This document shows, one piece after another, positions 11,401 to 19,815 of a DNA stretch of 64,000 bases. Source of the stretch: Saprospiraceae bacterium (lineage in GTDB: Bacteria > Bacteroidota > Bacteroidia > Chitinophagales > Saprospiraceae); NCBI GenBank assembly GCA_016715985.1, contig JADJXD010000001.1, forward strand, positions 3,162,001 to 3,226,000. Direction: 5' to 3'. The notes beneath the pieces are model-generated. The model was not told where the DNA came from, searched no databases, and saw only the letters and a list, made by a program, of their open reading frames with translations. The position numbers and the translations under genes are program-made. Every line of letters starts with the position of its first letter. Position 1 is the first letter of the stretch.

Positions 11401-14400
11401 CAGTAACCTATACTATAGCTGCTTCAGCAGGCTGCCCGATAGTAACAGCCACTACTTCAGTGACGGTTACCGCACTACCTACCGCTACTATATCTTATGC
11501 AGGAACACCTTTTTGTTCTACAGTTACGAGTGGAACAGTGACACAGACAGGTACTTCCGGTGGGACTTATTCATCCACCGCTGGTTTAAGTATCAATGCG
11601 GTTACAGGTGAAATTAATCCGGGTACAAGCAAAGCAGGCACATACACGGTGACCTATAGTATAGCTGCATCAGGTGGTTGCCCTGAGGTAACGACCACTA
11701 CCTCAGTGACAATTAATACTTCGCCTGCCGCTACGATAACATATGCGGGCTCACCTTTCTGTTCTACCGTTACAAGCGGAGCAGTGACACAGACAGGTAC
11801 TTCCGGTGGCACTTATTCTTCCACCCCCGGTTTGAGCATTAATATTTCCACGGGTGAAATCAATCCGAGTACAAGCACAGCAGGGACATATACAGTGACC
11901 TATACTATAGCTGCTTCAGCAGGCTGCCCGATAGTAACAGCCACTACTTCAGTGACGGTTACCGCACTACCTACCGCTACTATATCTTATGCAGGAACAC
12001 CTTTTTGTTCTACAGTTACAAGCGGAGCAGTGACACAGACAGGTACTTCCGGTGGCACTTATTCTTCCACCCCCGGTTTGAGCATTAATATTTCCACGGG
12101 TGAAATCAATCCGAGTACAAGCACAGCAGGCACATATACGGTGACCTATAGTATAGCTGCATCAGGTGGTTGCCCAACAGTGATGGCCACTACTTCAGTG
12201 ACGGTTACCGCACTACCTACAGCTAGTATTTCGTATGCGGGCTCACCTTTCTGTTCTACAGTTACAAGTGGAACAGTGACGCAGACAGGTACTTCCGGTG
12301 GCACTTACTCATCCACCTTTGGTTTGAGTATCAATGCGTCTACAGGAGAAATTAATCCGGGTACAAGCACAGCAGGCACATATACTGTGACCTATTCCAT
12401 TGCTGCATCAGGTGGTTGCCCTGAGGTAACGACCACTACTTCAGTAACGATTACGGCATTGAATACAATTACACTCAGTTCTGCGATTGGTACAAATGTA
12501 CAATCAGTATTAGTTTCTAACCCAATAATCAATATCACCTACACTATTACAGGTGCATCAGGGGCCACTTTTGATGGACTTCCATCCGGTGTAACGGGAA
12601 GCCTGGCTTCCAACGTAATAACCATCAGCGGGTCACCAAACACTATCGCAGGCTCTCCTTTTAATTATACAGTAATGCTTACAGGAGGTTGTGGAAATAT
12701 CACAGCAACCGGAACGATTACAGTATTTGACTGCTCTGTAACATTAACTTCCGCTGCCGGAACCAACGCACAGATTCTATGTAATAATACACCTATATCT
12801 GATATAACATATGCAACCACAGGAGCCACCGGTGCAAATATTACCGGTTTGCCGGATGGCGTATCAGGAAGTTGGTCAGCCAATGTAGTCACGATTAGTG
12901 GGACGCCATCAGAAGCCGGCACCTTCAATTATATGGTTTCACTGACGGGCGGAGGTTGTGATGCATTTAGTACTTCAGGAAACATTTCAGTTAGTCCGAT
13001 TCCGGATGTGGAACAGCCCGCTAATCAGGTAGTTTGTAATGGTGCATCCACGGCAGCGGTAACTTTTACAGGTGCCGTGGGGGGTACAATATTTAACTGG
13101 ACCAATGATAACAATTCTATTGGCCTGGCAGCAAGTGGTACAGGGAATATTCCATCGTTTATTACCACGAATACTGGTACATCACCAGTAGTTGCAACAA
13201 TAACGGTTACACCAACGATAAATTCTGGAGGCAACTTTGCACCAATTCCAGATGTATTATATTATAAATTTGACGGAACAGGATCTTCTGTTCCAAACAT
13301 GGCAAGTTCTCCGCCTGTCGGAACATCTACAGCAAGTATTTTAGGAGGTATATCTCAAGGAGGTTCAGCAATTTGCAACGGTACACTTATCGGTTCCGGA
13401 AGTTCTGCATCTTCTGACTACTTAAATACAGGTTGGGCACCAAATTTAGGTACAGGTTCTTGGACTATATCTTTTAAATCTGAAAATATTATTCCATCTA
13501 CTACTTTGTTCTATATTTTTGGTGATGTTAATACAAATTCATTTCGTTGTTTTACCAATGGAGTTGCAGGTGCCAACAATTGGATCTTAAGAGGTGCAGG
13601 AATAACTGATGTATATTTGAATGGTGGTGCTACAGTTGCACCACACACAAATACTTTTGTTTATGATGCCACACTAAATACCATTAAAGCTTATTTGGAT
13701 GGAGTTTTAGTAAGTACAGTTTCACAGGGCTCACCGAATATTACTGGTGCGGGTCCGTTTAAGGTAATGGGCTATGCAAATAATGTAGGAGCACCACTAA
13801 ATGGGCATTTAGATGAATATAGAATTTATAGTAGAGCATTAACTGAGAGCGAAATTTTAAATTTAAGCGGGTGTCCTTCGGTTAATTGTACCGGTTCCCC
13901 AATAACTTATACATATACAGTTAACCCCACACCTGCAGGCTCAGCATCACCACAAACGATCTGCAGCGGTGGTACCAGCAGTGTGAACTTAAATTCCACG
14001 GTGTCCGGTACTGAATTTACATGGACAGCAGCTATCCAGACTACACCTGCCGGAGGCACTATCACAGGATTCAGCAACTGTGCAGCAGCCTGCGGGACAT
14101 CCATCGCACAGACTTTGACCAATACAGGCACTTCAGCAGGTGTTATTCGATATACAGTAACGCCAAGCTATACCAATGCAGGAGAAACCTGTACAGGTAC
14201 AGCATTTACAGTAGATGTGACGGTTGATCCGGCACCTCCAATAGAAATTACAGTTACAGAATCTTATGGTGTTGCCAATAATGACGGTATTATTTGTAAT
14301 GGAGCGAGTGCTACTTTGGCAGTAAGTGGAGGAGTGGGTTATGTATGGAGTACAGGCGCTGTTACAAACGAAATAACAGTCAGTCCTACGACGACTACCA

Positions 14401-16877
14401 CTTATACGGTAACGGTGACTTATGCCAATAATTGTACTTCTACCGGGTCCATGACCATAATCGTTGACGGTGTGCTATCCCGCTACTACTACGATTTTGA
14501 TGGGGATGGCTATGGTGTAACGGGTAATTTTCAGGATCGCTGTGAACCATCGGGATTTTATACAGCGTTGGTTAGCGGTGATTGCAATGACAATAACGCA
14601 GCCATCAACCCGGGCGTAGCAGAAATCTGCGACGGAATTGATAACAACTGTAATAACGCTATTGACGAAGGAGTCAAAACCACTTTCTATCAGGATTTTG
14701 ATGGTGACGGCTTTGGAAATCCTGCGGTATCTGTCAATGAATGTACGCAGCCTTTAGGTTATGTTACTAATAATACGGATTGCAATGATAACGATGACAC
14801 TGTTTATCCGGGAGCTCCTGAAGTCTGTGATGAAAAAGATAACAACTGCAACGGCCAAATCGACGAAGGAGTACAGAATACGTTCTATGCGGATGCAGAT
14901 AATGATGGATTTGGCGATCCGAATGTAACCATGCTGGCCTGTAGTGCACCTGTCGGTTATGTTTCGGACAATATGGATTGTGATGATAATGATGATACTG
15001 TCTATCCCGGAGCACCGGATATCTGTGACGGTAAAGATAATAATTGTAATGGCGAAACAGATGAAAATAACGTCTGCTGTCCGACAGGAGGAATTCTGTA
15101 TGTCAATGTGAATGCAACGGGACTGAACAATGGCTCATCCTGGGATGATGCTTTTACAGGGCTGAATAGCGCCTTGATCAGCACTTGTCCGGATATCACT
15201 CAGATCTGGGTGGCTACAGGTACATACAAACCGACAGCATATCCGCAAAGTTGCACCAACTGCAATTCAACACGTGATTACGCATTTTTGCTCAGAGATG
15301 GGATCAATGTTTATGGGGGATTTAATGGCACAGAGACATTGCTCACAGAGCGAAATATTAACGCCAATGTCACGATATTGAGTGGAGATATCGGCACATT
15401 GAATAATGCAGGCGATAATGTATATCATGTGGTCATAGCAGCATTTGCAAATGCAGCTTCAACTGCAGGAATAGATGGATTTACGATTCGGGATGGAAAT
15501 GCCAATGGCGGAAATCAAATTAATGTAAATAGTCAGGTTGTGTTCAGAGACGAAGGAGGAGCATTTTATGCAACGGGCGGTACGGTATCATTTTTAAATA
15601 ACACAGTAACTAATAATAATGCGAATGACGGAGGGGGAATATTTATCCAAAGTGGACAAAACGATATTTCTAATAATACGGTAGCATTAAATACTGCTTC
15701 GCAGGGAGCAGGAATTTACATTCACGGCGGAAATAATAAGCTGATAAATAACAAAGTAACAACAAATGTTGCTTCCCTGGGAGGTGGATACTACTTACGT
15801 ACCGGAATAACCAATATTATAAATAATACTATTTCGGGTAACAGTGCAGCATTTCAGGGAGGTGGAATCTATAGTGCCGGTGGATATGATACATTGGTCA
15901 ACAGTATCATTTGGGGTAATACGACAGGGATCCACGGAAGTGTAGTAGTCTCTCATTCCATCGTCCAACAAGGTTATTTACCATGTACTGCATGTCCGGG
16001 TACGAATGAAGACGGAAATATAGATCCGCTTTTTGTGAGTAATACGGACCTTCACCTGACAGACTGCTCTCCGGGAATAGATGCAGGGAAGGATAATGCC
16101 AATAATTCATTGCTGGACAGAGATTATCTTCCGCGTAAGGTAGATGCAATCGGCGGCGGAAAATGGATAGACCTGGGAGCGTATGAGAATCAGAATATCA
16201 TTTCATTGGGTACCAGATGGTATGTGAATGAATCAATCACTTCGCCAGGTAACGGCTCCGGCTGGAGCTGTGGATTTAAAGATTTACAAACGGCATTAGA
16301 CATAGCGGATCAGGGGGATGAAGTCTGGGTAGCTCAGGGTACTTACAGACCGACAGCATATCCGGAAGGATGTTTTGGATGCGATACAGACAGGGACTTT
16401 ACGTTCAGATTGAAAGATGGCTTTAATATATACGGTGGATTTGATGGGACAGAGACGATGTTGTCAGAGAGAAATCCGGGAGCCAATGAGACCATATTAA
16501 GTGGTGATATCGGCATCCCGGGAGATGACACAGATAATGTATATCACGTCGTCCTTGCAGTATTTATCAATAGTGCGCCGACGACATTACTGGACGGATT
16601 TACGATTACGGGTGGTAATGCAAATGGTATCGGAAGTATCGCGATCAACAATCAGGTGATATCCAGAAGCCAGGGTTCAGATATATATATGAACAAGGGT
16701 ACCAACTCATTAAATAACAATAAAGTCATCAGTTCATCCACGATAGAGGGTCGGGGAGTTTACGGGAATGGTGGTGTTCACATCTTCAGGGATAACATCA
16801 TCCCTGCCAACTCAAAAATAGAGGGTGGCGGTACGTATATTTTTGAAGGGAATAATGTGGTGATCGAGGGTAATTAA
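8475..16877 (+). CDS. 2800-residue secreted modular protein: twelve 82-aa repeats, LamG, MopE repeats, beta-helix
   Basis: ATG start with a clear signal peptide (MRNFLTTILLVFFAATVSKAQ, cleavage after AQ likely). Residues 22-345 form an N-terminal region that I do not recognise. Residues ~348-1327 are twelve tandem 82-residue Ig/SprB-like repeats beginning at YAGSPFCSTVTSG, each with two Cys. From ~1355 the protein matches the frameshifted neighbour: Ig-like segments, a LamG-like segment (~1590-1800), PKD-like segments, three MopE repeats (~2003-2200; DFDGDGYG, CDGIDNNCNNAIDEG), then two pectin-lyase-fold units (~2202-2800). It ends IFEGNNVVIEGN without a recognisable T9SS sorting domain. A long repetitive stalk with a metal-binding, possibly glycan-binding tip at the cell surface is inferred; no enzymatic residues are identified. 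It is probably monocistronic, with a hairpin terminator right after it. Confidence 0.88.
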   Translation: MRNFLTTILLVFFAATVSKAQTTLTSGDVGVIYHFGRTTAGGSLGCRIGLVLLVDITANTVFKVTENGSNGTALDTDEGIITITATTAHSAGKVINITISTNATASTITSSTGGFTYVISGPNTPPYTLSTSGDQTIVYTGPESNPTFIYSAHFNGTSWSTCIENGPIGGPPPGLCGGQHSVMPSTGVTFAFGPLATEEYDVNWYSGPLPFLNRADALTKLTNISNWSGNDNDPPTTAETAVNALETLGNLFTPPCSNPTVPTVTASPNPICTAGNSTLTITGTLNNATEWRIYTGSCGGTFLGSTTGTTFIVSPGANTTYFVRGEGGCVTPGSCGSATVNVTTLPSATISYAGSPFCSTVTSGTVTQTGTSGGTYSSTAGLSINAVTGEINPSTSTAGTYTVTYSIAASGGCPTVMATTSVTINTSPSATITYAGSPFCSTVTSGAVTQTGTSGGTYSSTPGLSINISTGEINPSTSTAGTYTVTYTIAASPPCPMVIATASVTISTLPAATIAYAGSPFCSTVTSGAVTQTGTSGGTYSSTAGLSINAVTGEINPGTSTAGTYTVTYSIAASGGCPEVTATTSVTINTSPSATITYAGSPFCSTVTSGAVTQTGTSGGTYSSTPGLSINISTGEINPSTSTAGTYTVTYTIAASAGCPIVTATTSVTVTALPTATISYAGSPFCSTVTSGAVTQTGTSGGTYSSTAGLSINAVTGEINPGTSTAGTYTVTYSIAASGGCPEVTTTTSVTINTSPAATITYAGSPFCSTVTSGAVTQTGTSGGTYSSTPGLSINISTGEINPSTSTAGTYTVTYTIAASAGCPIVTATTSLTVTELPAVSISYAGTPYCSTVTSGTVTQTGTSGGTYSSTAGLSINAVTGEINPGTSTSGTYTVTYSIAASGGCPTVMATTSVTVNTSPSATITYAGSPFCSTVSSGAVTQTGTSGGTYSSIPGLSINISTGEINPSTSTAGTYTVTYTIAASAGCPIVTATTSVTVTALPTATISYAGTPFCSTVTSGTVTQTGTSGGTYSSTAGLSINAVTGEINPGTSKAGTYTVTYSIAASGGCPEVTTTTSVTINTSPAATITYAGSPFCSTVTSGAVTQTGTSGGTYSSTPGLSINISTGEINPSTSTAGTYTVTYTIAASAGCPIVTATTSVTVTALPTATISYAGTPFCSTVTSGAVTQTGTSGGTYSSTPGLSINISTGEINPSTSTAGTYTVTYSIAASGGCPTVMATTSVTVTALPTASISYAGSPFCSTVTSGTVTQTGTSGGTYSSTFGLSINASTGEINPGTSTAGTYTVTYSIAASGGCPEVTTTTSVTITALNTITLSSAIGTNVQSVLVSNPIINITYTITGASGATFDGLPSGVTGSLASNVITISGSPNTIAGSPFNYTVMLTGGCGNITATGTITVFDCSVTLTSAAGTNAQILCNNTPISDITYATTGATGANITGLPDGVSGSWSANVVTISGTPSEAGTFNYMVSLTGGGCDAFSTSGNISVSPIPDVEQPANQVVCNGASTAAVTFTGAVGGTIFNWTNDNNSIGLAASGTGNIPSFITTNTGTSPVVATITVTPTINSGGNFAPIPDVLYYKFDGTGSSVPNMASSPPVGTSTASILGGISQGGSAICNGTLIGSGSSASSDYLNTGWAPNLGTGSWTISFKSENIIPSTTLFYIFGDVNTNSFRCFTNGVAGANNWILRGAGITDVYLNGGATVAPHTNTFVYDATLNTIKAYLDGVLVSTVSQGSPNITGAGPFKVMGYANNVGAPLNGHLDEYRIYSRALTESEILNLSGCPSVNCTGSPITYTYTVNPTPAGSASPQTICSGGTSSVNLNSTVSGTEFTWTAAIQTTPAGGTITGFSNCAAACGTSIAQTLTNTGTSAGVIRYTVTPSYTNAGETCTGTAFTVDVTVDPAPPIEITVTESYGVANNDGIICNGASATLAVSGGVGYVWSTGAVTNEITVSPTTTTTYTVTVTYANNCTSTGSMTIIVDGVLSRYYYDFDGDGYGVTGNFQDRCEPSGFYTALVSGDCNDNNAAINPGVAEICDGIDNNCNNAIDEGVKTTFYQDFDGDGFGNPAVSVNECTQPLGYVTNNTDCNDNDDTVYPGAPEVCDEKDNNCNGQIDEGVQNTFYADADNDGFGDPNVTMLACSAPVGYVSDNMDCDDNDDTVYPGAPDICDGKDNNCNGETDENNVCCPTGGILYVNVNATGLNNGSSWDDAFTGLNSALISTCPDITQIWVATGTYKPTAYPQSCTNCNSTRDYAFLLRDGINVYGGFNGTETLLTERNINANVTILSGDIGTLNNAGDNVYHVVIAAFANAASTAGIDGFTIRDGNANGGNQINVNSQVVFRDEGGAFYATGGTVSFLNNTVTNNNANDGGGIFIQSGQNDISNNTVALNTASQGAGIYIHGGNNKLINNKVTTNVASLGGGYYLRTGITNIINNTISGNSAAFQGGGIYSAGGYDTLVNSIIWGNTTGIHGSVVVSHSIVQQGYLPCTACPGTNEDGNIDPLFVSNTDLHLTDCSPGIDAGKDNANNSLLDRDYLPRKVDAIGGGKWIDLGAYENQNIISLGTRWYVNESITSPGNGSGWSCGFKDLQTALDIADQGDEVWVAQGTYRPTAYPEGCFGCDTDRDFTFRLKDGFNIYGGFDGTETMLSERNPGANETILSGDIGIPGDDTDNVYHVVLAVFINSAPTTLLDGFTITGGNANGIGSIAINNQVISRSQGSDIYMNKGTNSLNNNKVISSSTIEGRGVYGNGGVHIFRDNIIPANSKIEGGGTYIFEGNNVVIEGN
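9516..12455 (+). repeat. Twelve in-frame 246-bp tandem repeats (82 aa each)
   Basis: Units begin at TATGCAGG(C/A)-type sequence encoding YAG(S/T)PFCSTV; starts measured at 9528, 9774 and 10020 are exactly 246 bp apart. Two unit types alternate. Type A reads STAGLSINAVTGEINPG with IAASGGCP; type B reads STPGLSINISTGEINPS with IAASAGCP or IAASPPCP. The order is ABABABABAB, then an 11th unit with a B front and an A back, and a 12th A-like unit. Near-identical DNA between distant units indicates recent amplification or conversion. Confidence 0.93.
12552..16877 (+). repeat. Long direct repeat shared with giant gene 1 (3546-7876)
   Basis: From the shared sequence encoding GASGATFDGLPSGVTG to the end of the genes the two copies align at a fixed offset of 9006 bp. 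This becomes 9004 bp after the two extra G in copy 1. Long stretches, for example the LamG-coding part, are almost identical, while the MopE part is more diverged. Confidence 0.92.
14474..16877 (+). repeat. MopE/beta-helix module, copy 2
   Basis: Second copy of the module at 5470 and 33508. In its second MopE repeat it is closest to copy 3 (VSVNECTQP, TNNTDCNDNDDTVYPGAP), where copy 1 reads VFVSECTQP and INNTDCDDTDDTVYPG. This is a mosaic pattern. Confidence 0.88.
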
Positions 16878-16899
16878 GGACGCAACATGAAATTTTGGA

Positions 16900-16957
16900 A
16901 AACCTGACAATCGGCCAATACTTAAAAGAGTGGAGATTGGTTGACAGGTTTTTATTT
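16900..16957 (+). terminator. Hairpin terminator after the 2800-aa gene
   Basis: AAACCTGACAA...CCAAT (16900-16919) pairs with ATTGGTTGACAGGTTT (16936-16951), with a four-base bulge. It is followed by a T-rich tail, about 25 bases after the stop codon. Confidence 0.65.
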
Positions 16958-17231
16958 TAAGTATATTCTGAATCTTTGAATCAGAATGTTCACAAACTTC
17001 AGATTTCAAAAATATTATTTTTATTTGGTCATTGGTTATAGCTTTTGAACTTGATTCATTATTTTCCTTTGGATTTCAATTGAATGAGATATAGAAAAAA
17101 CTCATTTCGAAGAAAAAATCGTAAAAAGTAAAAAATAGTCATGTCTGATTACTAAATAACGTGAATTCGATAAATAACTCATTCATTTACAAAACATTAT
17201 AAAATAAGAAGGTCAGAAGTTTAGTAGAAAT

Positions 17232-17284
17232 ACCCTGAAAGGGTATAATATTTATAGCCCCGGGTTTCAATCCAGGGTAACGAA
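17232..17284. repeat. REP-like palindromic intergenic repeat
   Basis: Two nested dyads lie side by side: ACCCTGAAAGGGT (17232-17244), and CCCGGG with TCCAGGG ending in TAACG. The pattern, palindrome plus AT linker plus palindrome, resembles short dispersed elements seen between genes in Bacteroidota; that resemblance is from memory and was not searched. Confidence 0.5.
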
Positions 17285-17414
17285 AACAAATATGGCCTAA
17301 TTTTGGCGGAATTTTTGCCAAAAAATGCAAAAATCATGACAAAATTATATCTGTAACAGCCCCTAGAAAACTCAAACAAGAATACAAAAATAAATTAGCA
17401 ATTTAGTAATGTAA

Positions 17415-17513
17415 TCACAATATTCCTATCAATCCCATTTGCGTTAGTTTTACCACAAGTTCTGTACTATTCACACAATCGAATTTTTTGAGCATAGCAT
17501 TTTTTTTATTATC
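17415..17513 (-). pseudogene. Remnant of a LuxR/NarL-type response regulator (C-terminal 32 residues)
   Basis: The minus strand reads DNKKNAMLKKFDCVNSTE then LVVKLTQMGLIGIL and a stop. The intact regulator at 22625-23221 ends DNQKKALLKKFNCSNSTE, LVVKLGQMGLISVL and a stop, so the match runs from the HTH recognition helix to the exact C-terminus. Upstream on the minus strand the similarity ends at once and an in-frame stop appears ~13 codons before, so the receiver domain and most of the HTH are gone. It is the debris of a former regulator copy beside the two histidine kinases. Confidence 0.75.
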
Positions 17514-17555
17514 GGTAAACGGACATCTTAAAAAATATATTTCCAAAAATTAATC

Positions 17556-17563
17556 TATATTTG
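17556..17563 (+). promoter_or_regulatory. Bacteroidota -7 box (TATATTTG) for the first TPR histidine kinase
   Basis: Exact match to TAnnTTTG, 57 bases before the ATG at 17620. No TTG is seen at the -33 distance. Confidence 0.5.
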
Positions 17564-17619
17564 TCACTTATTAAATTAAAATGGCTAATTAATTTCAATA
17601 ATATGTCATAATTTGCAGA

Positions 17620-19593
17620 ATGAAATTAAGAATTTGCTTCTGTTTATTGTTACTTCTTTATAAGGTACAAGCCCAAAATAAGTTATTGAACTATAAAAAA
17701 GATTCACTTTACCAAATTATATTTGACCACAACCATAGTCTAGAAAAAAGAATTGAATCTATTGGGAAACTAAATGAATTCAGAATCCCCTTTGAAAAGA
17801 AAATATTTGTTGAGTTGGATTCCTTACTTCAGATCAACAAATTGCCGGTAAAGCTCAGAATAAACCTTCATCATTTTAAAGGAATAGGTCATTATAGGTT
17901 GGGCGAATTGTCTAAAGCAGAAAAAGAATTACAACTTGCCTATAATTACTATAAGTCTAATAAGGTTACAATGAATTCCAAATTCATTATAAATCTAGGT
18001 TTAGCCAAAGAAGATCAAGGTAATCAGCAAGATGCTTTAAAGCTTTATCTCGAAGCTCAGGAAATATATGAAAAAGAAAAAAACTTCACCAATTTGGGCC
18101 ATGCCCACATCAAACTGGGTGACCTTTACAGAGATTTACAAAATTTGAGTGATGCCAAAAAAAATTATCAATTAGCATTAATATATTGCCAAAAAACTAA
18201 AGATTATCCTGTAATAGGTGAGGCCATAAGAGGAAACGGAATAATTAAGAGTTATGAAAATGATGATGAAGAAGCTGCTAAACTATTTAATACAGCAATT
18301 GCAATCTTTGATTCTATAAAACATCTTTACCTTCTAAATGATACCAAGTGCTATTTAGCACCTACTTATGATAACCTAGGCAAATTGGAAGAAGCAAATA
18401 TACTATATCGGGACGCTATCCAATATTTTAATGATTCCGGATATGAAGCTGATAAATATTATATAGCAATCGACTATGGAAATCATTACATAAAAAGAAA
18501 ACAATTTAAAAAAGCTATTGACAAATGTACTTATGGAAGAGATAACCTTTTAAAAATGGGTGACCGGGCATGGGCTATCAAGGCGTGTACTTGTCTATAT
18601 GAAGCGGCAAAACAAAGTGGAGATCATAAAGCAGCATTATCTTACTTTGAAACATTAATATTGCACCAAGATACATTAAATAATGAGAAAAACATTCAAA
18701 AAATAACTGAATTAAAAAAAGATTTTGAGTTCAATAAAGAAAAAGAAATGATAGCCCTTGAAAATGCTAAAAAAATGGAAAAAGAAAAAACTTTTCAAAG
18801 ATATCTTATTTTAGGTTTACTATTACTTGGGAGCTTTCTGTATTTGGCATATCGTGAATATATCATTAAGTCCAAAGCACATAAAACCATATTGCAACAA
18901 AACGAACAATTAGAAAAATATAACGAAACAAACGAAAACCTCATATACACGCTCTCCCATGACATCAAGGAACCCATGATGAGTGTTCAGTTTTTATTAA
19001 ATAAGATCAAATCTGATGACACTTATGTAGACAAAGCCAAAAATAGCATAAACGATCAGATTTCAAATATAAACGCTATAGTAAGTAACCTTTTACAACT
19101 TAAGAAGACCGTTGGTACAGATATAGATGAAATACTTTCTAATGAAGTGATTTACCAAACAGGCAATCAAATCATTAGGGAGCTAAATTATAAAATTACA
19201 GAAAAGCAAATCCATGTTACAAACAATATTCTGAATTCCTCAGAAGTCATTCTGCCTCTATCTACTCAAAAATTATATATCACTTTACTAAACCTAATCA
19301 CGAATGCTATAAATTATTCTTCAATAGGTGGTCAAATTGAACTTTTTACAAAATCCGATGGCATCTATGTTCGCGATAATGGCACGGGAATTGATCCTGA
19401 TATAATGAATAAAATAGGACGTCATCACATTGACAAAAAGGGTATTTCAGGAGGTTCGGGTATGGGCCTTTTATTGGTCAGCAATCTATTGGCAGATTCC
19501 AAATTGAAGTTGAAGTTTGAAAATTTAGTTAATGGAGGCACCCTAGTTGGTGTAGTATTGAAAGAAGACCAACAAAAAGCTTTCCATTTTTAA
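17620..19593 (+). CDS. TPR-domain sensor histidine kinase 1
   Basis: 657 residues. Signal peptide (MKLRICFCLLLLLYKVQAQ), then a periplasmic array of TPR-like helices (~80-370; e.g. LGLAKEDQGNQQDALKLYLEA, split here only by residue choice), a short coiled coil, one membrane span near 396-412 (LILGLLLLGSFLYLAYREY), then a cytoplasmic kinase. The phospho-acceptor is probably H447 in LSHDIKEPMMS. The ATPase has the N box NLITNAINYS, the G1 box DNGTGIDPD and the G2 box GGSGMGLLLVSN. It probably senses an envelope signal through its TPRs and phosphorylates a response regulator, the nearest being at 22625. It is a paralogue of the next gene, with near-identical DNA around the H box and the C-terminus, which suggests conversion between the two. 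Confidence 0.9.
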   Translation: MKLRICFCLLLLLYKVQAQNKLLNYKKDSLYQIIFDHNHSLEKRIESIGKLNEFRIPFEKKIFVELDSLLQINKLPVKLRINLHHFKGIGHYRLGELSKAEKELQLAYNYYKSNKVTMNSKFIINLGLAKEDQGNQQDALKLYLEAQEIYEKEKNFTNLGHAHIKLGDLYRDLQNLSDAKKNYQLALIYCQKTKDYPVIGEAIRGNGIIKSYENDDEEAAKLFNTAIAIFDSIKHLYLLNDTKCYLAPTYDNLGKLEEANILYRDAIQYFNDSGYEADKYYIAIDYGNHYIKRKQFKKAIDKCTYGRDNLLKMGDRAWAIKACTCLYEAAKQSGDHKAALSYFETLILHQDTLNNEKNIQKITELKKDFEFNKEKEMIALENAKKMEKEKTFQRYLILGLLLLGSFLYLAYREYIIKSKAHKTILQQNEQLEKYNETNENLIYTLSHDIKEPMMSVQFLLNKIKSDDTYVDKAKNSINDQISNINAIVSNLLQLKKTVGTDIDEILSNEVIYQTGNQIIRELNYKITEKQIHVTNNILNSSEVILPLSTQKLYITLLNLITNAINYSSIGGQIELFTKSDGIYVRDNGTGIDPDIMNKIGRHHIDKKGISGGSGMGLLLVSNLLADSKLKLKFENLVNGGTLVGVVLKEDQQKAFHF

Positions 19594-19815
19594 TATGATC
19601 ATTTGAGGTGATATAGAAATAAAAAAGTTTAAAAATCAACTTAAAAAAAGTCCAAGAAAAAGGTTTAGATATGTGTCACCCATTCATAATAAATAATTCA
19701 TTAACTAAGTTGCATTTGCTGTTTGAATTCAGGATATCTTCGGTACGATATTTTTATTTTTCTATTAGTCACATTTTTTAATAGCTTTATAACTTGTAAT
19801 CTTTCAATCTTTTTT

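Larger units (their letters stand above)
16958..17619. other. Intergenic region with a gene remnant, a palindromic repeat and a promoter
   Basis: About 660 bases without an intact gene. Contents: a palindromic repeat at 17232-17284, a small hairpin TTTTGGC/GCCAAAA (17301-17323), a LuxR-type gene remnant on the minus strand (17415-17513), and a -7 box for the next gene (17556-17563). Confidence 0.7.

Noticed and set aside
9516..12455. Possible CRISPR-like array because of regular repeats
   Set aside because: The units are 246 bp, in frame and protein-coding throughout.
19723..19815. Upstream TTG start for the second TPR kinase
   Set aside because: It would put a second hydrophobic stretch before a normal signal peptide; the ATG at 19816 fits better.
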